DNA from: Prolixibacteraceae bacterium
GTDB lineage: Bacteria; Bacteroidota; Bacteroidia; Bacteroidales; Prolixibacteraceae
Length of the DNA: 15,490 nt
Reading direction: 5' to 3'
Assembly: GCA_017998095.1 (NCBI GenBank)
Contig: JAGODU010000097.1
Coordinates: 1 to 15,490 of the forward strand
Shown here: one piece after another, positions 1 to 6,623 of the stretch
How the letters are laid out: every line of letters starts with the position of its first letter
Numbering within the stretch: position 1 is the stretch's first letter
Translations under genes and position numbers: made by a program
Notes under the pieces: generated by a model
What the model saw: only the letters and a program-made list of their open reading frames with translations
What the model was told of the DNA's origin: nothing
The model's database searches: none

Positions 1-47
1 TAAAAGGTGAATCGCTTAGAAAAAACAGAATAGAAAAAAAAGATTAA
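1..47 (+). CDS. istB: C-terminal end of IstB-type ATPase of an IS21-family element (partial)
   Basis: Only the last codons are in the window. Reading from base 3, the frame gives KGESLRKNRIEKKD and then TAA at 45-47. The stretch KGESLRK is typical of the extreme C-terminus of IstB helper ATPases, which follow the IstA transposase in IS21-family elements. The terminal repeats immediately downstream support this. The body of the gene lies left of the window, so ATPase motifs cannot be checked. Confidence 0.6.
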   Translation, partial: KGESLRKNRIEKKD

Positions 48-126
48 TTTTGATGTACAAGTCCGTCTTCGAAAAGGTGGTACACTTTCCACCGGATTGA
101 GTGGTACACTTTCACCGGATTATCCA
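48..126 (+). mobile_element. Right end of an IS21-family insertion sequence
   Basis: This non-coding stretch lies between the istB stop and the recombinase fragment. It carries two direct copies of a GTGGTACACTTT...CACCGGATT motif, at 77-98 and 101-121, with a 24-bp period. Repeated transposase-binding motifs near the ends are characteristic of IS21 elements. The outer boundary is probably the CA at 125-126, because the next base begins a recombinase sequence that is also found uninterrupted at 1820. The left end of the element and any target duplication lie outside the window. Confidence 0.6.
77..121 (+). repeat. Two direct terminal repeats of the IS21-type element
   Basis: The copies at 77-98 (22 nt) and 101-121 (21 nt) are identical except for one extra C in the first. 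Both read GTGGTACACTTT followed by a CACCGGATT block. They are most simply explained as IstA binding repeats. Confidence 0.65.
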
Positions 127-401
127 GTTGAGTGACTTCAAGTTCACGGTTTACGGTCTTCGGTATTGTTACCGGTTGCTGGGGATGATAGACAAAGCGG
201 TGAAGCTTCCATCGATCAAGCGGGAGAAGAGGCTGCCGGTGATGCTGAACCGGTCCGAATGCCGTGCCCTGTTCAAAGCCCCTGAGTTGTTAAAACACCG
301 TGTACTGCTGTCGTTGATGTATCCTGCCGGACTCCGTGCAGGGGAAGTTTCGCGCCTGGAGCTGAAGGACATTGATTCGGAACGTATGATGATCCATATT
401 C
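127..401 (+). pseudogene. Internal fragment of a tyrosine recombinase (copy 1)
   Basis: The reading frame encodes about 90 residues from LSDFKFTVYGLRYCYRLLG to DIDSERMMIHI. These cover the end of the core-binding domain and the start of the catalytic domain. GLRAGEVSRLELKDID (about 330-378) is the box I region of tyrosine recombinases and carries the first catalytic arginine. There is no start codon of its own and no HxxR or tyrosine nucleophile. The IS21 end joins it on the left and unrelated sequence begins after 401, so it cannot make an active enzyme. It is exactly the piece missing from the copy at 1557-2049, sharing 33 bp with that copy at its left end and 19 bp at its right end. An open frame starting at 101 is misleading because that start lies inside the IS21 terminal repeat. 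Confidence 0.7.
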
Positions 402-459
402 TCCCAACCAACGAGGTACTGAAAAGTAATTAAAATAATCTAAATCCACCACACGCCAT

Positions 460-507
460 GCTTAACGTCCATACGCTCATCTGGTCAGCTTTAGCGCCTG
501 GTTAGGC
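460..507 (-). repeat. attC-like site A (downstream of the deaminase cassette)
   Basis: On the minus strand it reads GCCTAAC (507-501) to GTTAAGC (466-460), giving canonical R'' and R' boxes. The inner arms CCAGGCGCT and AGCGTATGG pair with two mismatches. At 48 bp it is the shortest and most classical attC here. The GTTAGGCCGC at its right end matches the start of the deaminase cassette at site B. Left of 460 the next cassette is cut off: 402-459 holds no recognisable gene. Confidence 0.7.
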
Positions 508-660
508 CGCGCCCTGGGCAAGGGGGTGCGTACTGGATGGCAATGATCCCCCTTTCGTCAAATTTCAAGAGCGTGTCCCCCTAGTCCCCCTTCCGCCTTT
601 TTTCCCGGGAGACACTGCTCCAGGAGCGGTATAAGCTGGGGAGTTTGCTATGGGACTGCT

Positions 661-1245
661 TCATTTCCAGTATACCCTGTGGGGCGCGAGCAGTTCGTCT
701 TTAAGTTCCGGAATGGGGCCCAATACCCTGATGGGTTTCTGCCCTGCCGCGAAGACTGTGCGAGACGGCAAGTTCATCGTGGGGTTCCTCTTGTCGGCGC
801 CGGTCAGTTCCCTCACTGTGATTTCCTCAACGCCATAGACTACGTTTCCGATGTTGGCCCAATAGATGTTTCCGGAACACATGGCGCATGGTTCGACCGT
901 CGTCAGAAGAGTACATTTCCATAAGTAGTCGGGGTCGTACTTAACAAATGCCTGTCGAGCGATCACTGTTTCGGCATGGTCCATTAAACTCACGTTTCCC
1001 TGTTTCATCAGCACCGTCTCGCCATCCGGTGCCACAAGCACTGCGCCAAAGGGCGGGTGACCAGACTCCAGCGCTTCCTTGCCGGTCTCATTGGCAGTCC
1101 TCAGATGTTTGAGGACCTGCTGATGATTGAGGGGAAACCGCTCCAGGTCCGAAGAGGGTTTCCTGTCCCAGGATCCGTTCCCAACGCAGGCGCCCAGCGT
1201 GAATAGCAAGAGTGCGAGCGAAACTGTTATTGCGATATTCTTCAT
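661..1245 (-). CDS. Lipoprotein-like nucleoside/nucleotide deaminase (CDA superfamily)
   Basis: This 194-residue protein has the zinc-dependent cytidine/deoxycytidylate deaminase fold. The HAE motif (about residue 90) supplies a zinc ligand and the catalytic glutamate. PCAMCSG (about 118-124) supplies the two zinc cysteines, and PFGAVLVAPDG precedes them as in guanine and tRNA-adenosine deaminases. The family hydrolytically deaminates bases or nucleosides; the substrate cannot be read from sequence. The N-terminus (MKNIAITVSLALLLFTLGAC) is a lipoprotein signal with a lipobox cysteine at residue 20, so the enzyme should be exported and membrane anchored, which is unusual for this family. The gene is clearly richer in G+C than the other cassette genes. 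It sits alone in its cassette between attC sites A and B, with matching 10-bp cassette ends. About 150 bp of untranslated, structured sequence (508-660) follow the stop. Confidence 0.85.
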   Translation of the reverse strand: MKNIAITVSLALLLFTLGACVGNGSWDRKPSSDLERFPLNHQQVLKHLRTANETGKEALESGHPPFGAVLVAPDGETVLMKQGNVSLMDHAETVIARQAFVKYDPDYLWKCTLLTTVEPCAMCSGNIYWANIGNVVYGVEEITVRELTGADKRNPTMNLPSRTVFAAGQKPIRVLGPIPELKDELLAPHRVYWK

Positions 1246-1337
1246 TTCAATGCCCTTCTCTCGTTTATTACTTCATGGGGGCACGTGGACGTAACCGTCT
1301 ACCCCATGTTACACTTGAAATCTTCTCCTATGATGCG

Positions 1338-1427
1338 GCCTAACGAGTCGGTGCAGATTTCGTAGCGAATTGCGGGCGATTGTCCGTCCGCAGGACGCGG
1401 ACAATCTGGCGAGATCTGAGGCCGCCT
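1338..1427 (-). repeat. attC-like site B, right boundary eroded
   Basis: The left box GCCTAAC (1338-1344) gives GTTAGGC on the minus strand, followed by the deaminase cassette start. Inner arms pair: CAGATTTCG (1354-1362) with CGAGATCTG (1410-1418, one mismatch), and GATTGTCCG with CGGACAATC around 1378-1406. No clean GTT box is found at the right. The best candidate is CTTACC near 1426, so the right half was probably lost when the mobile element entered. It is GC-rich like the deaminase cassette. Confidence 0.55.
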
Positions 1428-1470
1428 TACCACCTAAACCGCTATGGAATTTGCAGAGTGTTGCACTAAA

Positions 1471-1509
1471 TCCCGACCCGGGCAGAGCCCGGGGCCGGGA
1501 TAGCCTTTT
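1471..1509 (+). terminator. GC-rich stem-loop with T-run upstream of the recombinase remnant
   Basis: CCCGGGC (1477-1483) and GCCCGGG (1487-1493) form a perfect 7-bp stem with a 3-nt AGA loop. It can be extended by TCCCG/CGGGA to 1471-1500. TAGCCTTTTT follows. This has the form of an intrinsic terminator on the plus strand, shielding the recombinase gene from upstream transcription, or it may be the end structure of the mobile element. Confidence 0.4.
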
Positions 1510-1520
1510 TCTGCTGAATG

Positions 1521-1556
1521 TAGTATAAATGATTTTAACCCCAAAATCATTATACT
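1521..1556. repeat. Inverted repeat ending at the recombinase start codon
   Basis: TAGTATAAATGATTTT (1521-1536) is mirrored by AAAATCATTATACTA (1542-1556), differing by one missing base, around a 5-nt AACCC loop. The repeat ends directly before the ATG at 1557. It could be an operator, a translation-blocking hairpin, or the terminal structure of the element. The sequence alone does not decide between these. Confidence 0.6.
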
Positions 1557-2049
1557 ATGAAAAATGCTACGCCTAAATTACGTAAAAAATTGTTCACCAT
1601 TGTAGAACAGGCCTGCCATGAGATCCATGGATTTTCAAAACTATACCAGGAACTGCAGGACAAGGTTACCCTGAGCGGCCAGACGCTGAGTACCCTAACC
1701 GACTATGCACGCAAGCTGGCACATCTGAGCCTTCATTTCGGCAAACTTCCGCAGCATATCAGCGAGCGGGAGATCAACCGTTACCTGGCTTCACCGGCGC
1801 GCAAATCCACGAGTCCTTCGTTGAGTGACTTCAAGTTCACGGTTTACGGTCTAGCGTATGATGATCCATATTCGCCGGAGCAAATACAACAAGGACCGCT
1901 ATGTACCCCTTTCGCCCCTGATTCTGGAAGGGTTACGCAAGTATTATTATGCCTGCCAGCCGGTACAGTATCTGTTCAATGGCAATGAAGCGGGCTCTCC
2001 GTTAAGTGTGCGGGGCATGCAACGGGCATTGCGGGAGTCGGTGAAGAAA
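1557..2049 (+). pseudogene. Broken tyrosine recombinase gene (copy 2) of a Bacteroidota mobile element
   Basis: The ATG at 1557 opens an N-terminal SAM-like core-binding domain (MKNATPKLRKKLFTIVEQAC to ...SLSDFKFTVYGL). At 1852-1855 the frame breaks: 223 bp present in copy 1 (160-382) are replaced by AG. The protein then resumes in another frame as MMIHIRRSKYNKDRYVPLS, the beta-sheet region of the catalytic domain, and continues to about VRGMQRALRESVKK (2049). The box II HxxR motif and the catalytic tyrosine are absent because the sequence jumps into the HUH transposase remnant. The parts fit the XerC/D-like recombinases found next to IS91-type transposases in Bacteroidota. Nothing indicates an integron integrase. 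It points opposite to the cassette genes. Confidence 0.75.
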
Positions 2050-2053
2050 GGTC

Positions 2054-2385
2054 ATGACGCTGGAGGGGGTTGAGTTTCTTCGCCGTCTCAGTCAGCATAT
2101 CTTGAATAAAGGATTTGTGCGCATCCGCCATTTCGGTTTTCTATCTGCAACCATCGGCCGATATTGCACCAGCTGCAATACAGCATGGGGGTAAAGATTG
2201 AACCAGATATAAAAAGGGAGTACTGGAAAGAGATCTGTCGTCGGAGACTTGAGTACGAACCGGATATCTGCCCCGAATGTGGCCAGTTGACGATGGTTAC
2301 CATTGAACGGTTTCTGCCCGACAGAGGACCACCCCCTGGAAACCTGAATCAGCTTATTCATTCATCCCAGAATCAACATCAATGA
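2054..2385 (+). pseudogene. C-terminal remnant of an IS91-like HUH (Y2) transposase
   Basis: From 2054 the frame reads MTLEGVEFLRRLSQHILNKG then FVRIRHFGFLS, a strongly conserved block of IS91-type transposases, and stops at 2192. After a frameshift, the frame starting near 2164 continues with REYWKEICRRRLEYEPDICP and ends PECGQLTMVTIERFLPDRGPP. This resembles the usual C-terminus with its paired-cysteine motif. The N-terminal zinc finger, the HUH motif and the catalytic tyrosines are missing. The fusion directly onto the truncated recombinase suggests a deletion spanning the recombinase 3' end and the transposase 5' two-thirds. Nothing in it is likely to be functional. Confidence 0.75.
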
Positions 2386-2616
2386 TGACAAACATGCCCG
2401 CATTCCGGACCCACTATCCTATGGCCCAAACTCACCATAAATGCCATTGGGGTCTTTCTTTAAAGCTGATTCCGGTGCTTGTATCGCCTGTTTCCTTTCA
2501 GAATTTCAAAGAACGGATGGCGTTGGGTGCGACTCTATAGCAATGTTTTTTGATTTAATCCCCATAATATAACCTCAATAGTCTGCGGGCTTTTCCCGCT
2601 TTCAGCGGGACAGGCT
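2386..2616 (+). mobile_element. Non-coding 3' flank of the IS91-like element
   Basis: No gene is visible. The only clear structure is near the end: CCCGCT (2595-2600) and AGCGGG (2604-2609) form a short hairpin, with a competing GCGGG/CCCGC hairpin just before it. IS91-type elements commonly end in such a hairpin. From 2617 the sequence becomes an attC site, so the element boundary is placed at about 2610-2616. Confidence 0.4.
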
Positions 2617-2680
2617 GTACAACACGGCTTCATGTTGGGTCATGAGGCATGACCACACGAAGCCTTACTTATTGTGCACA
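2617..2680 (-). repeat. attC-like site C
   Basis: The left box is GTACAAC (2617-2623) and the right box ATTGTGCAC (2671-2679). Inner arms GGCTTCATGTTGGGTCATG and CATGACCACACGAAGCC pair with a small bulge. The right box matches the start of the neighbouring cassette (GTTGTGCAC at site D) except for G to A at its first base. The left box belongs to a cassette otherwise overwritten by the mobile element. Confidence 0.7.
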
Positions 2681-2685
2681 GTTTT

Positions 2686-3078
2686 TTATTTCATTATGTC
2701 TAGTCTTGCTATTTTCCAATAAATATATTCGCCTGCTAATTCTGCATCAGTTATCCAGGTCCCAGTGTTCAATTCAAATTCCCCAAAATCAATCACAACT
2801 GGATTAATTGATTTAATACAACCATATCCTTCATATTCCCAATCATTTTTTGACTTAACAAGCTTTATCTCTTTATTCTTGTTTTCAGAAAAAATCACGT
2901 TATTATCTATATCATCATCTAGGGAAGTGAGTTCAATGTCGACAATATCACCAACTGAAAAAAAATATCCGTAAGAAAAAGCTTCTATTAATCCACCTCT
3001 TTTACCTTTAAAGGTCACGGTACCTTCTGGAGGATTTTGTCCTAGAAACCAATCAGTTTTAATAATCTCTGTTTTCAT
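2686..3078 (-). CDS. Small cytosolic protein of unknown function (130 aa)
   Basis: It starts at ATG 3078, 17 nt inside its cassette, and stops 7 nt before attC site C. No signal peptide or membrane segment is visible. The protein is acidic and probably mostly beta-strand (EGTVTFKGKRGGLIEAFSYG, VGDIVDIELTSL), a pattern compatible with a small barrel or OB-like fold, but I do not recognise the family. The C-terminal half holds TWITDAELAGEYIYWKIARL. Complete single-gene cassette; as in most cassettes here, there is no obvious promoter in the short leader. Confidence 0.7.
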   Translation of the reverse strand: MKTEIIKTDWFLGQNPPEGTVTFKGKRGGLIEAFSYGYFFSVGDIVDIELTSLDDDIDNNVIFSENKNKEIKLVKSKNDWEYEGYGCIKSINPVVIDFGEFELNTGTWITDAELAGEYIYWKIARLDIMK

Positions 3079-3088
3079 TCAAAATTGT

Positions 3089-3219
3089 GCACAACGTTTG
3101 ACAATATGGCCAGTGGCGGTTTGCGGGCTTCGTCATTATCCACAGTTACAAAATTTGATGCGGGGTACGAAGCTTCAAATACCTACTTCGCCCGCCATTG
3201 GCTATATTGCGTGTTGGCT
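3089..3219 (-). repeat. attC-like site D
   Basis: The boxes are GCACAAC (3089-3095) and GTTGGCT (3213-3219). Long arms pair: ACAATATGGCCAGTGGCGG on the left against CCGCCATTGGCTATATTG on the right. The right box extends as GTTGGCTGTAGTTGT, matching 14 of 15 bases with the start of its own cassette at site E. The interior (ACAGTTACAAAA, TTGATGCGGGGTA) is shared with site L. Confidence 0.8.
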
Positions 3220-3226
3220 GTAGTTG

Positions 3227-4165
3227 TTATTTTGTTTTGTTAATAATATCAAAATGTTTCAAAACTCTTAATGCTCTCAACGTATTCCATCTGCTGGGCT
3301 CTCCGACATTTTCCATGTCAAAATGAACATTTCCAGTATGTTTTGCCTGCAATGGCCACTTTTTATCAGACCGTTGTTTCTTAATCAGCACATCTAATGC
3401 ATCGGTCATCCGCTCATCAAATCTAAACTTAGCAAATTGAAAATAGTCTAATGCCCTTAATATATCATATCTCCATCGGGATGGATACGACAACATAACC
3501 ATTTTTTTATCAATTATCTCACCGGTTCTATGTGATTTATATAATCTGTGGGCAAGAATAAATTCATAGGATTCTTTTTCGATTTTTTTCAGTTCATCAA
3601 GTCTGTAACGATAACCCCATCTTGAATATTCATGTATCCCTTCAATCATTGATAAGGTTGAATGTAGTGAGCTATGCCTTGCACCTTGACGATTGAATTG
3701 ACAATTAAATCCCCCGTCGGGTAGTTGCTGTGAAATTATGAAATCAATAATAGATTCTAAATCAGCTTCTCTCGACTCAAAATATGAGGCATAATTAAGG
3801 AACATTCCATTTATGCATACATCACTTTGCTTTATTGTTCCAGAAGGGTTAATTCCGCCATCAGTACCTTTATCTTTATCGATGATTTTGCGGATTGTTT
3901 CCTTTATCTCTCTTGTTTTGGTTGATATTTCAAGATGTCTTAAATCTAACAATGTATAGTGAGATGATGTCCATTTGGGTTGGTAAAATCCTAATCCCCA
4001 GTGACCGTTATTCTGGCGTAACGATAAAAAATTAGCTCCCCAACCTTCTTTTGAAATTCTTTCTTTTATTTCAGGTCTATCAGTATCTAATAAATCCCGA
4101 TAGACTTGATACTGAATTGAAACATCACTATCTAATAACCAATCGATTGTTTTATTATCTATCAT
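3227..4165 (-). CDS. Alpha/alpha-toroid (prenyltransferase/squalene-cyclase-like) protein
   Basis: The start is set at ATG 4165 (MIDNKTIDWLLDSDVSIQYQ), giving 312 residues. The frame stays open upstream to a TTG inside the attC R' box, which is unlikely to be the start. Repeats of the terpenoid-cyclase/prenyltransferase toroid fold are visible: LRQNNGHWG, KGTDGGINPSG, ISQQLPDGGFNCQF and KKQRSDKKWPLQ, each with the Gly-rich turn after a helix pair. Conserved pieces HSSLHSTLSMIEGI and YPSRWRYDILRALDYF fit bacterial proteins of this fold with unknown substrates. The DxDD motif of squalene-hopene cyclases is not visible, so terpene cyclisation should not be assumed. There is no signal peptide, so it is probably cytosolic. 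Single-gene cassette, stop 8 nt from its attC. Confidence 0.8.
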   Translation of the reverse strand: MIDNKTIDWLLDSDVSIQYQVYRDLLDTDRPEIKERISKEGWGANFLSLRQNNGHWGLGFYQPKWTSSHYTLLDLRHLEISTKTREIKETIRKIIDKDKGTDGGINPSGTIKQSDVCINGMFLNYASYFESREADLESIIDFIISQQLPDGGFNCQFNRQGARHSSLHSTLSMIEGIHEYSRWGYRYRLDELKKIEKESYEFILAHRLYKSHRTGEIIDKKMVMLSYPSRWRYDILRALDYFQFAKFRFDERMTDALDVLIKKQRSDKKWPLQAKHTGNVHFDMENVGEPSRWNTLRALRVLKHFDIINKTK

Positions 4166-4189
4166 GCTGGTAAGGTTTTGTACAATTAC

Positions 4190-4353
4190 AGCCAACGTTG
4201 TGCGCAGCGCCCTGGCCCGGGTTATGATTGCTCCATACGGGCGGGTGCGGCGCTCAATGGAATCATGTTTCCAATCAGTATTTCAAAAAGCACCCGCCCA
4301 CATGGAGCAACTTGTTAAATAATCCCGGGCTGGGCGCTGCTTGTTTGTTAGGT
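4190..4353 (-). repeat. attC-like site E (163-bp subfamily)
   Basis: The boxes are AGCCAAC (4190-4196) and GTTAGGT (4347-4353). Arms: GCAGCGCCCTGGCCCGGG with CCCGGGCTGGGCGCTGC, then ATTGCTCCAT...CGGGCGGGTGC with GCACCCGCCCACATGGAGCAA. The apical loop is AT-rich. It is nearly identical in its interior to sites I and M. The right end matches its own cassette start (site F) as GTTAGGTGTA[G/A]TTAATTC, 17 of 18 positions. Confidence 0.85.
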
Positions 4354-4357
4354 GTAG

Positions 4358-4981
4358 TTAATTCATCTGCTTGATTATGCCTGTTTTATCTATTAAATAA
4401 AGTTCAAAAAGGTGATCAGTGTTTTCATACTTTAATCGCTCCTTTTCCCCGGACCCGACAATTATATAATTTCTAGATTTAGTGTCAAATATGATTTTGT
4501 GATTACTTTTCATTTTGAAATATTGCTTTGGAATTGGAGAGTAATCATTCTGAAAAATCAAATCTAATTTTATTCTTGAAAGAAAATTCCCATTTTTATC
4601 ATATGTTGAAACTAGAATTATTGGATCACCATTTCCAGCATTTGTTGTATAGGAATACGAAATGATGCAATCGAATGTGTTGTTTTCATTCATCGCCAAA
4701 ATATGACATTCGTATTGAGCTAGGTTAGTTATACTATATTGTCCTTTATAAGTTGAATCAATTAAATTCATTGATAAAAAATAGGATGTGTCAATAAGCG
4801 GAGCATTCTCCAAAATTGAGAACAATTCATTTTGGATATTCAATTTGCTATTCAAGCGATAATAGTTTTTTAAAGAATATTCCGCCTTAAAAGAACTATA
4901 TAGCTTTAAATGTCCAATGTCCTGACAAATACCATTAATAATGAAAATATAGAGGATAACTATTGTGAGAGTGAATTTCAT
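4358..4981 (-). CDS. Secreted protein of unknown function (207 aa)
   Basis: ATG 4981 lies 24 nt inside the cassette and opens a signal peptide (MKFTLTIVILYIFIINGICQ) with a likely cut after the GICQ region. The mature part is predicted beta-rich and ends in a segment (HLFELYLIDKTGIIKQMN) typical of a periplasmic or extracellular beta domain. TYDKNGNFLSRIKLDL looks like one strand pair of a 6-bladed or NHL-like unit, but there are too few repeats to claim a propeller. I do not recognise the family. Single-gene cassette between sites E and F; its ends form the longest terminal inverted repeat in the array. Confidence 0.7.
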   Translation of the reverse strand: MKFTLTIVILYIFIINGICQDIGHLKLYSSFKAEYSLKNYYRLNSKLNIQNELFSILENAPLIDTSYFLSMNLIDSTYKGQYSITNLAQYECHILAMNENNTFDCIISYSYTTNAGNGDPIILVSTYDKNGNFLSRIKLDLIFQNDYSPIPKQYFKMKSNHKIIFDTKSRNYIIVGSGEKERLKYENTDHLFELYLIDKTGIIKQMN

Positions 4982-4998
4982 TTTTCTGAATTAATTAC

Positions 4999-5129
4999 AC
5001 CTAACGGTTGAGGTTAAACGCTGGCGGGCACTTCGGAATACGTCACTGTCAACCTGTGACAAAGTTTATTAAATGTAATACCTTTCAAATTAGCACGTTT
5101 CGCCCGCTTGATTTTAGCCTTTGTTATGC
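4999..5129 (-). repeat. attC-like site F
   Basis: The boxes are ACCTAAC (4999-5005) and GTTATGC (5123-5129). Arms include GGTTGAGGTTAAACGCTGGCGGGC against GCCCGCTTGATTTTAGCC, imperfect. The interior holds a GTCACTGTCAACCTGTGACA hairpin-like stretch. The right box fits its own cassette start (site G, GTTATTGCGTTATTAATC) only with a one-base gap, making this one of the three exceptions to the position-11 rule. Confidence 0.65.
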
Positions 5130-5141
5130 GTTCATTATCTT

Positions 5142-5771
5142 TTATATTTTCTTTGCTACAATAAAATAGTTTGTTGATTTAGGATCTAAACATTTAGTTT
5201 CAACGATTTGAAAATTGCAATTGGTTATTAATTTTTCTAATTCCGAAAACTTGAATAATCTCATATATGGAAGTATTCCTAATTTCGTTAGGAGAAACAC
5301 GATGAAGAATAATAAAACACCACGATAATTTTTCTTTTCCCCCATACAAAATGTTGCTGAAATAATCAATCCTCCAGGTTTCAACAATTCGTTAATCCTT
5401 ATTATCTCCTTATGCGTGTCTTTTAAATAATGTAGAATATGGAATGCTATTATTACATCAAATGATTCTATTCTATATCTGTCATCGAATAAAGTCGATT
5501 TTGCAAAATTTATATTTTCAATATTAAGCTCACTTGCGTTTTTTAATGCGGTATTTATCATTTTGGATGAAATATCAATACCATAAATCACTTTCACTTT
5601 GTCAGCAACTTTTATAGCTACCGTACCTGTTGCACAACCATAATCTAAAACAATGTCGCTGTCGTTAAGATATTGTTTGATATTTTCGATAGATTTGATA
5701 TGAGAATACGAATTAGCTTGTCTATTCCACATATTTACTGACCTATCCCAAAACTTTTCAGATTTATTCAT
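5142..5771 (-). CDS. Class I SAM-dependent methyltransferase
   Basis: This 209-residue protein starts at ATG 5771; a TTG one codon earlier is not needed. The Rossmann-fold methyltransferase core is clear: motif I VLDYGCATGT (41-50) binds S-adenosylmethionine, IYGIDISSKMI (62-72) carries the acidic residue contacting the ribose, FDVIIAFHILHYLKD (104-118) is motif IV, and LLKPGGLIISATF (129-141) is motif V. The arrangement is that of the Methyltransf_11/UbiE-like group, which usually methylates small molecules; the substrate is unknown. LLFFIVFLLTKLGILPY (153-169) is strongly hydrophobic and may contact the membrane or a lipid substrate. Single-gene cassette; the leader of about 60 nt is AT-rich. 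Confidence 0.85.
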   Translation of the reverse strand: MNKSEKFWDRSVNMWNRQANSYSHIKSIENIKQYLNDSDIVLDYGCATGTVAIKVADKVKVIYGIDISSKMINTALKNASELNIENINFAKSTLFDDRYRIESFDVIIAFHILHYLKDTHKEIIRINELLKPGGLIISATFCMGEKKNYRGVLLFFIVFLLTKLGILPYMRLFKFSELEKLITNCNFQIVETKCLDPKSTNYFIVAKKI

Positions 5772-5826
5772 CAATTTTATATTTTATCTTATAATGACTT
5801 AAGCTATAGTATCATTGATTAATAAC

Positions 5827-5962
5827 GCAATAACGCCCCGCTTGCAGCCGCAGTGCGGGATTTACATGTTGTTTCTTTTCCTTTCCTTTATCCTTTGCAG
5901 GTTTGGTGAATTCTTGCCTTCGGAAATCGCCCGCATTGTCGGCTGACAGTACGGTATAGTGC
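5827..5962 (-). repeat. attC-like site G
   Basis: The left box is (G)CAATAAC (5827-5834) and the right box GGTATAGTGC (5953-5962). CAGCCGCAGTGCGGG pairs with CCCGCATTGTCGGCTG. The right end matches its own cassette start (site H) as GTTAGAGTGC[A/G]TGTTTTTTT with two further mismatches. It shares the block GCAGCCGCAGTGCGGGATTT with site J. Confidence 0.7.
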
Positions 5963-5975
5963 GTGTTTTTTTGTT

Positions 5976-6494
5976 TTATCTCTTTCTAAGATCAATGTTT
6001 CCAGTTTTACAATTAATAGGATAGGTATTTCCTTTAAATGTGTAAATATAAGTCGTAATAGACTTATTAACTGTAGAATAATAATCCTGAATCCTTTGAT
6101 TTTCTTGAATTTGATGCTGCTTCTCTTTTTTCTGACATTCTAAATCGTCTGGGGGACAATCAAAATGTGTCATATCATAACCAGGAAAATATTCAAACAT
6201 AGGTATTGTGTCTAGGTCTATTTGATCCTCATCTATTGGAAGGTTAATGAAATTGATTGTAAAACAGCCTATAAAAGTGACTTTTAATTTAAGTTTGAGT
6301 ACTTTTTTCGGGACAAATAATTCAAAATATCCTTTCTCATTTGCTGTTGTTTTATATTTTGAATTGAACGTAATTTCAGCCGAGTACATCGGTTCATTAT
6401 TCTTGTAGTAAAGAACATATCCATTAATCTTCGCCATTTGTGGGAAGCCTATAACTGGCAGGCAGAATAATATGATAAAGATTATATTTTGCAT
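5976..6494 (-). CDS. Secreted CarboxypepD-reg-like domain protein (172 aa)
   Basis: The preferred start is ATG 6494, because it opens a good signal peptide (MQNIIFIILFCLPVIGFPQM). An in-frame GTG at 6518 lies inside the attC box. After the signal comes a carboxypeptidase-regulatory-like beta sandwich (AKINGYVLYYKNNEPMYSAE then KTTANEKGYFELFVPK). This is the domain that precedes TonB-dependent receptors and many Bacteroidota surface proteins, here occurring alone. The C-terminal third is charged and contains DCPPDDLEC, with two cysteines. No plug or barrel follows, so it is not a SusC fragment by length alone. Single-gene cassette; stop 14 nt from its attC. Confidence 0.7.
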   Translation of the reverse strand: MQNIIFIILFCLPVIGFPQMAKINGYVLYYKNNEPMYSAEITFNSKYKTTANEKGYFELFVPKKVLKLKLKVTFIGCFTINFINLPIDEDQIDLDTIPMFEYFPGYDMTHFDCPPDDLECQKKEKQHQIQENQRIQDYYSTVNKSITTYIYTFKGNTYPINCKTGNIDLRKR

Positions 6495-6517
6495 GTACGT
6501 CTTCAAAAAAACATGCA

Positions 6518-6608
6518 CTCTAACGTTTAGCCTGTAAAACCATGTGCCTTTGAAATTTTCAATAAGCAGAAAACCCTTTTAAGCATTGGTTTTACAGGCA
6601 TGTTGGGC
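6518..6608 (-). repeat. attC-like site H (short, 91 bp)
   Basis: The boxes are CTCTAAC (6518-6524) and GTTGGGC (6602-6608). The arms TAGCCTGTAAAACCATG and GGTTTTACAGGCATG form a clean stem around an AT-rich loop. The right box matches its cassette start (site I) over GTTGGGCGTA and then has one inserted T before ATTGCA. Confidence 0.75.
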
Positions 6609-6623
6609 GTATATTGCATTTTA

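Noticed and set aside
77..121. Tandem 24-bp repeats as iterons or a CRISPR start
   Set aside because: Only two copies exist and they sit directly after an istB C-terminus, so IS21 terminal repeats explain them.
1557..2049. Recombinase remnant as the integron integrase intI
   Set aside because: It lies in the middle of a broken IS91-like unit, no IntI-specific insertion is visible, no attI is next to it, and it points opposite to the cassette genes as an inserted element would.
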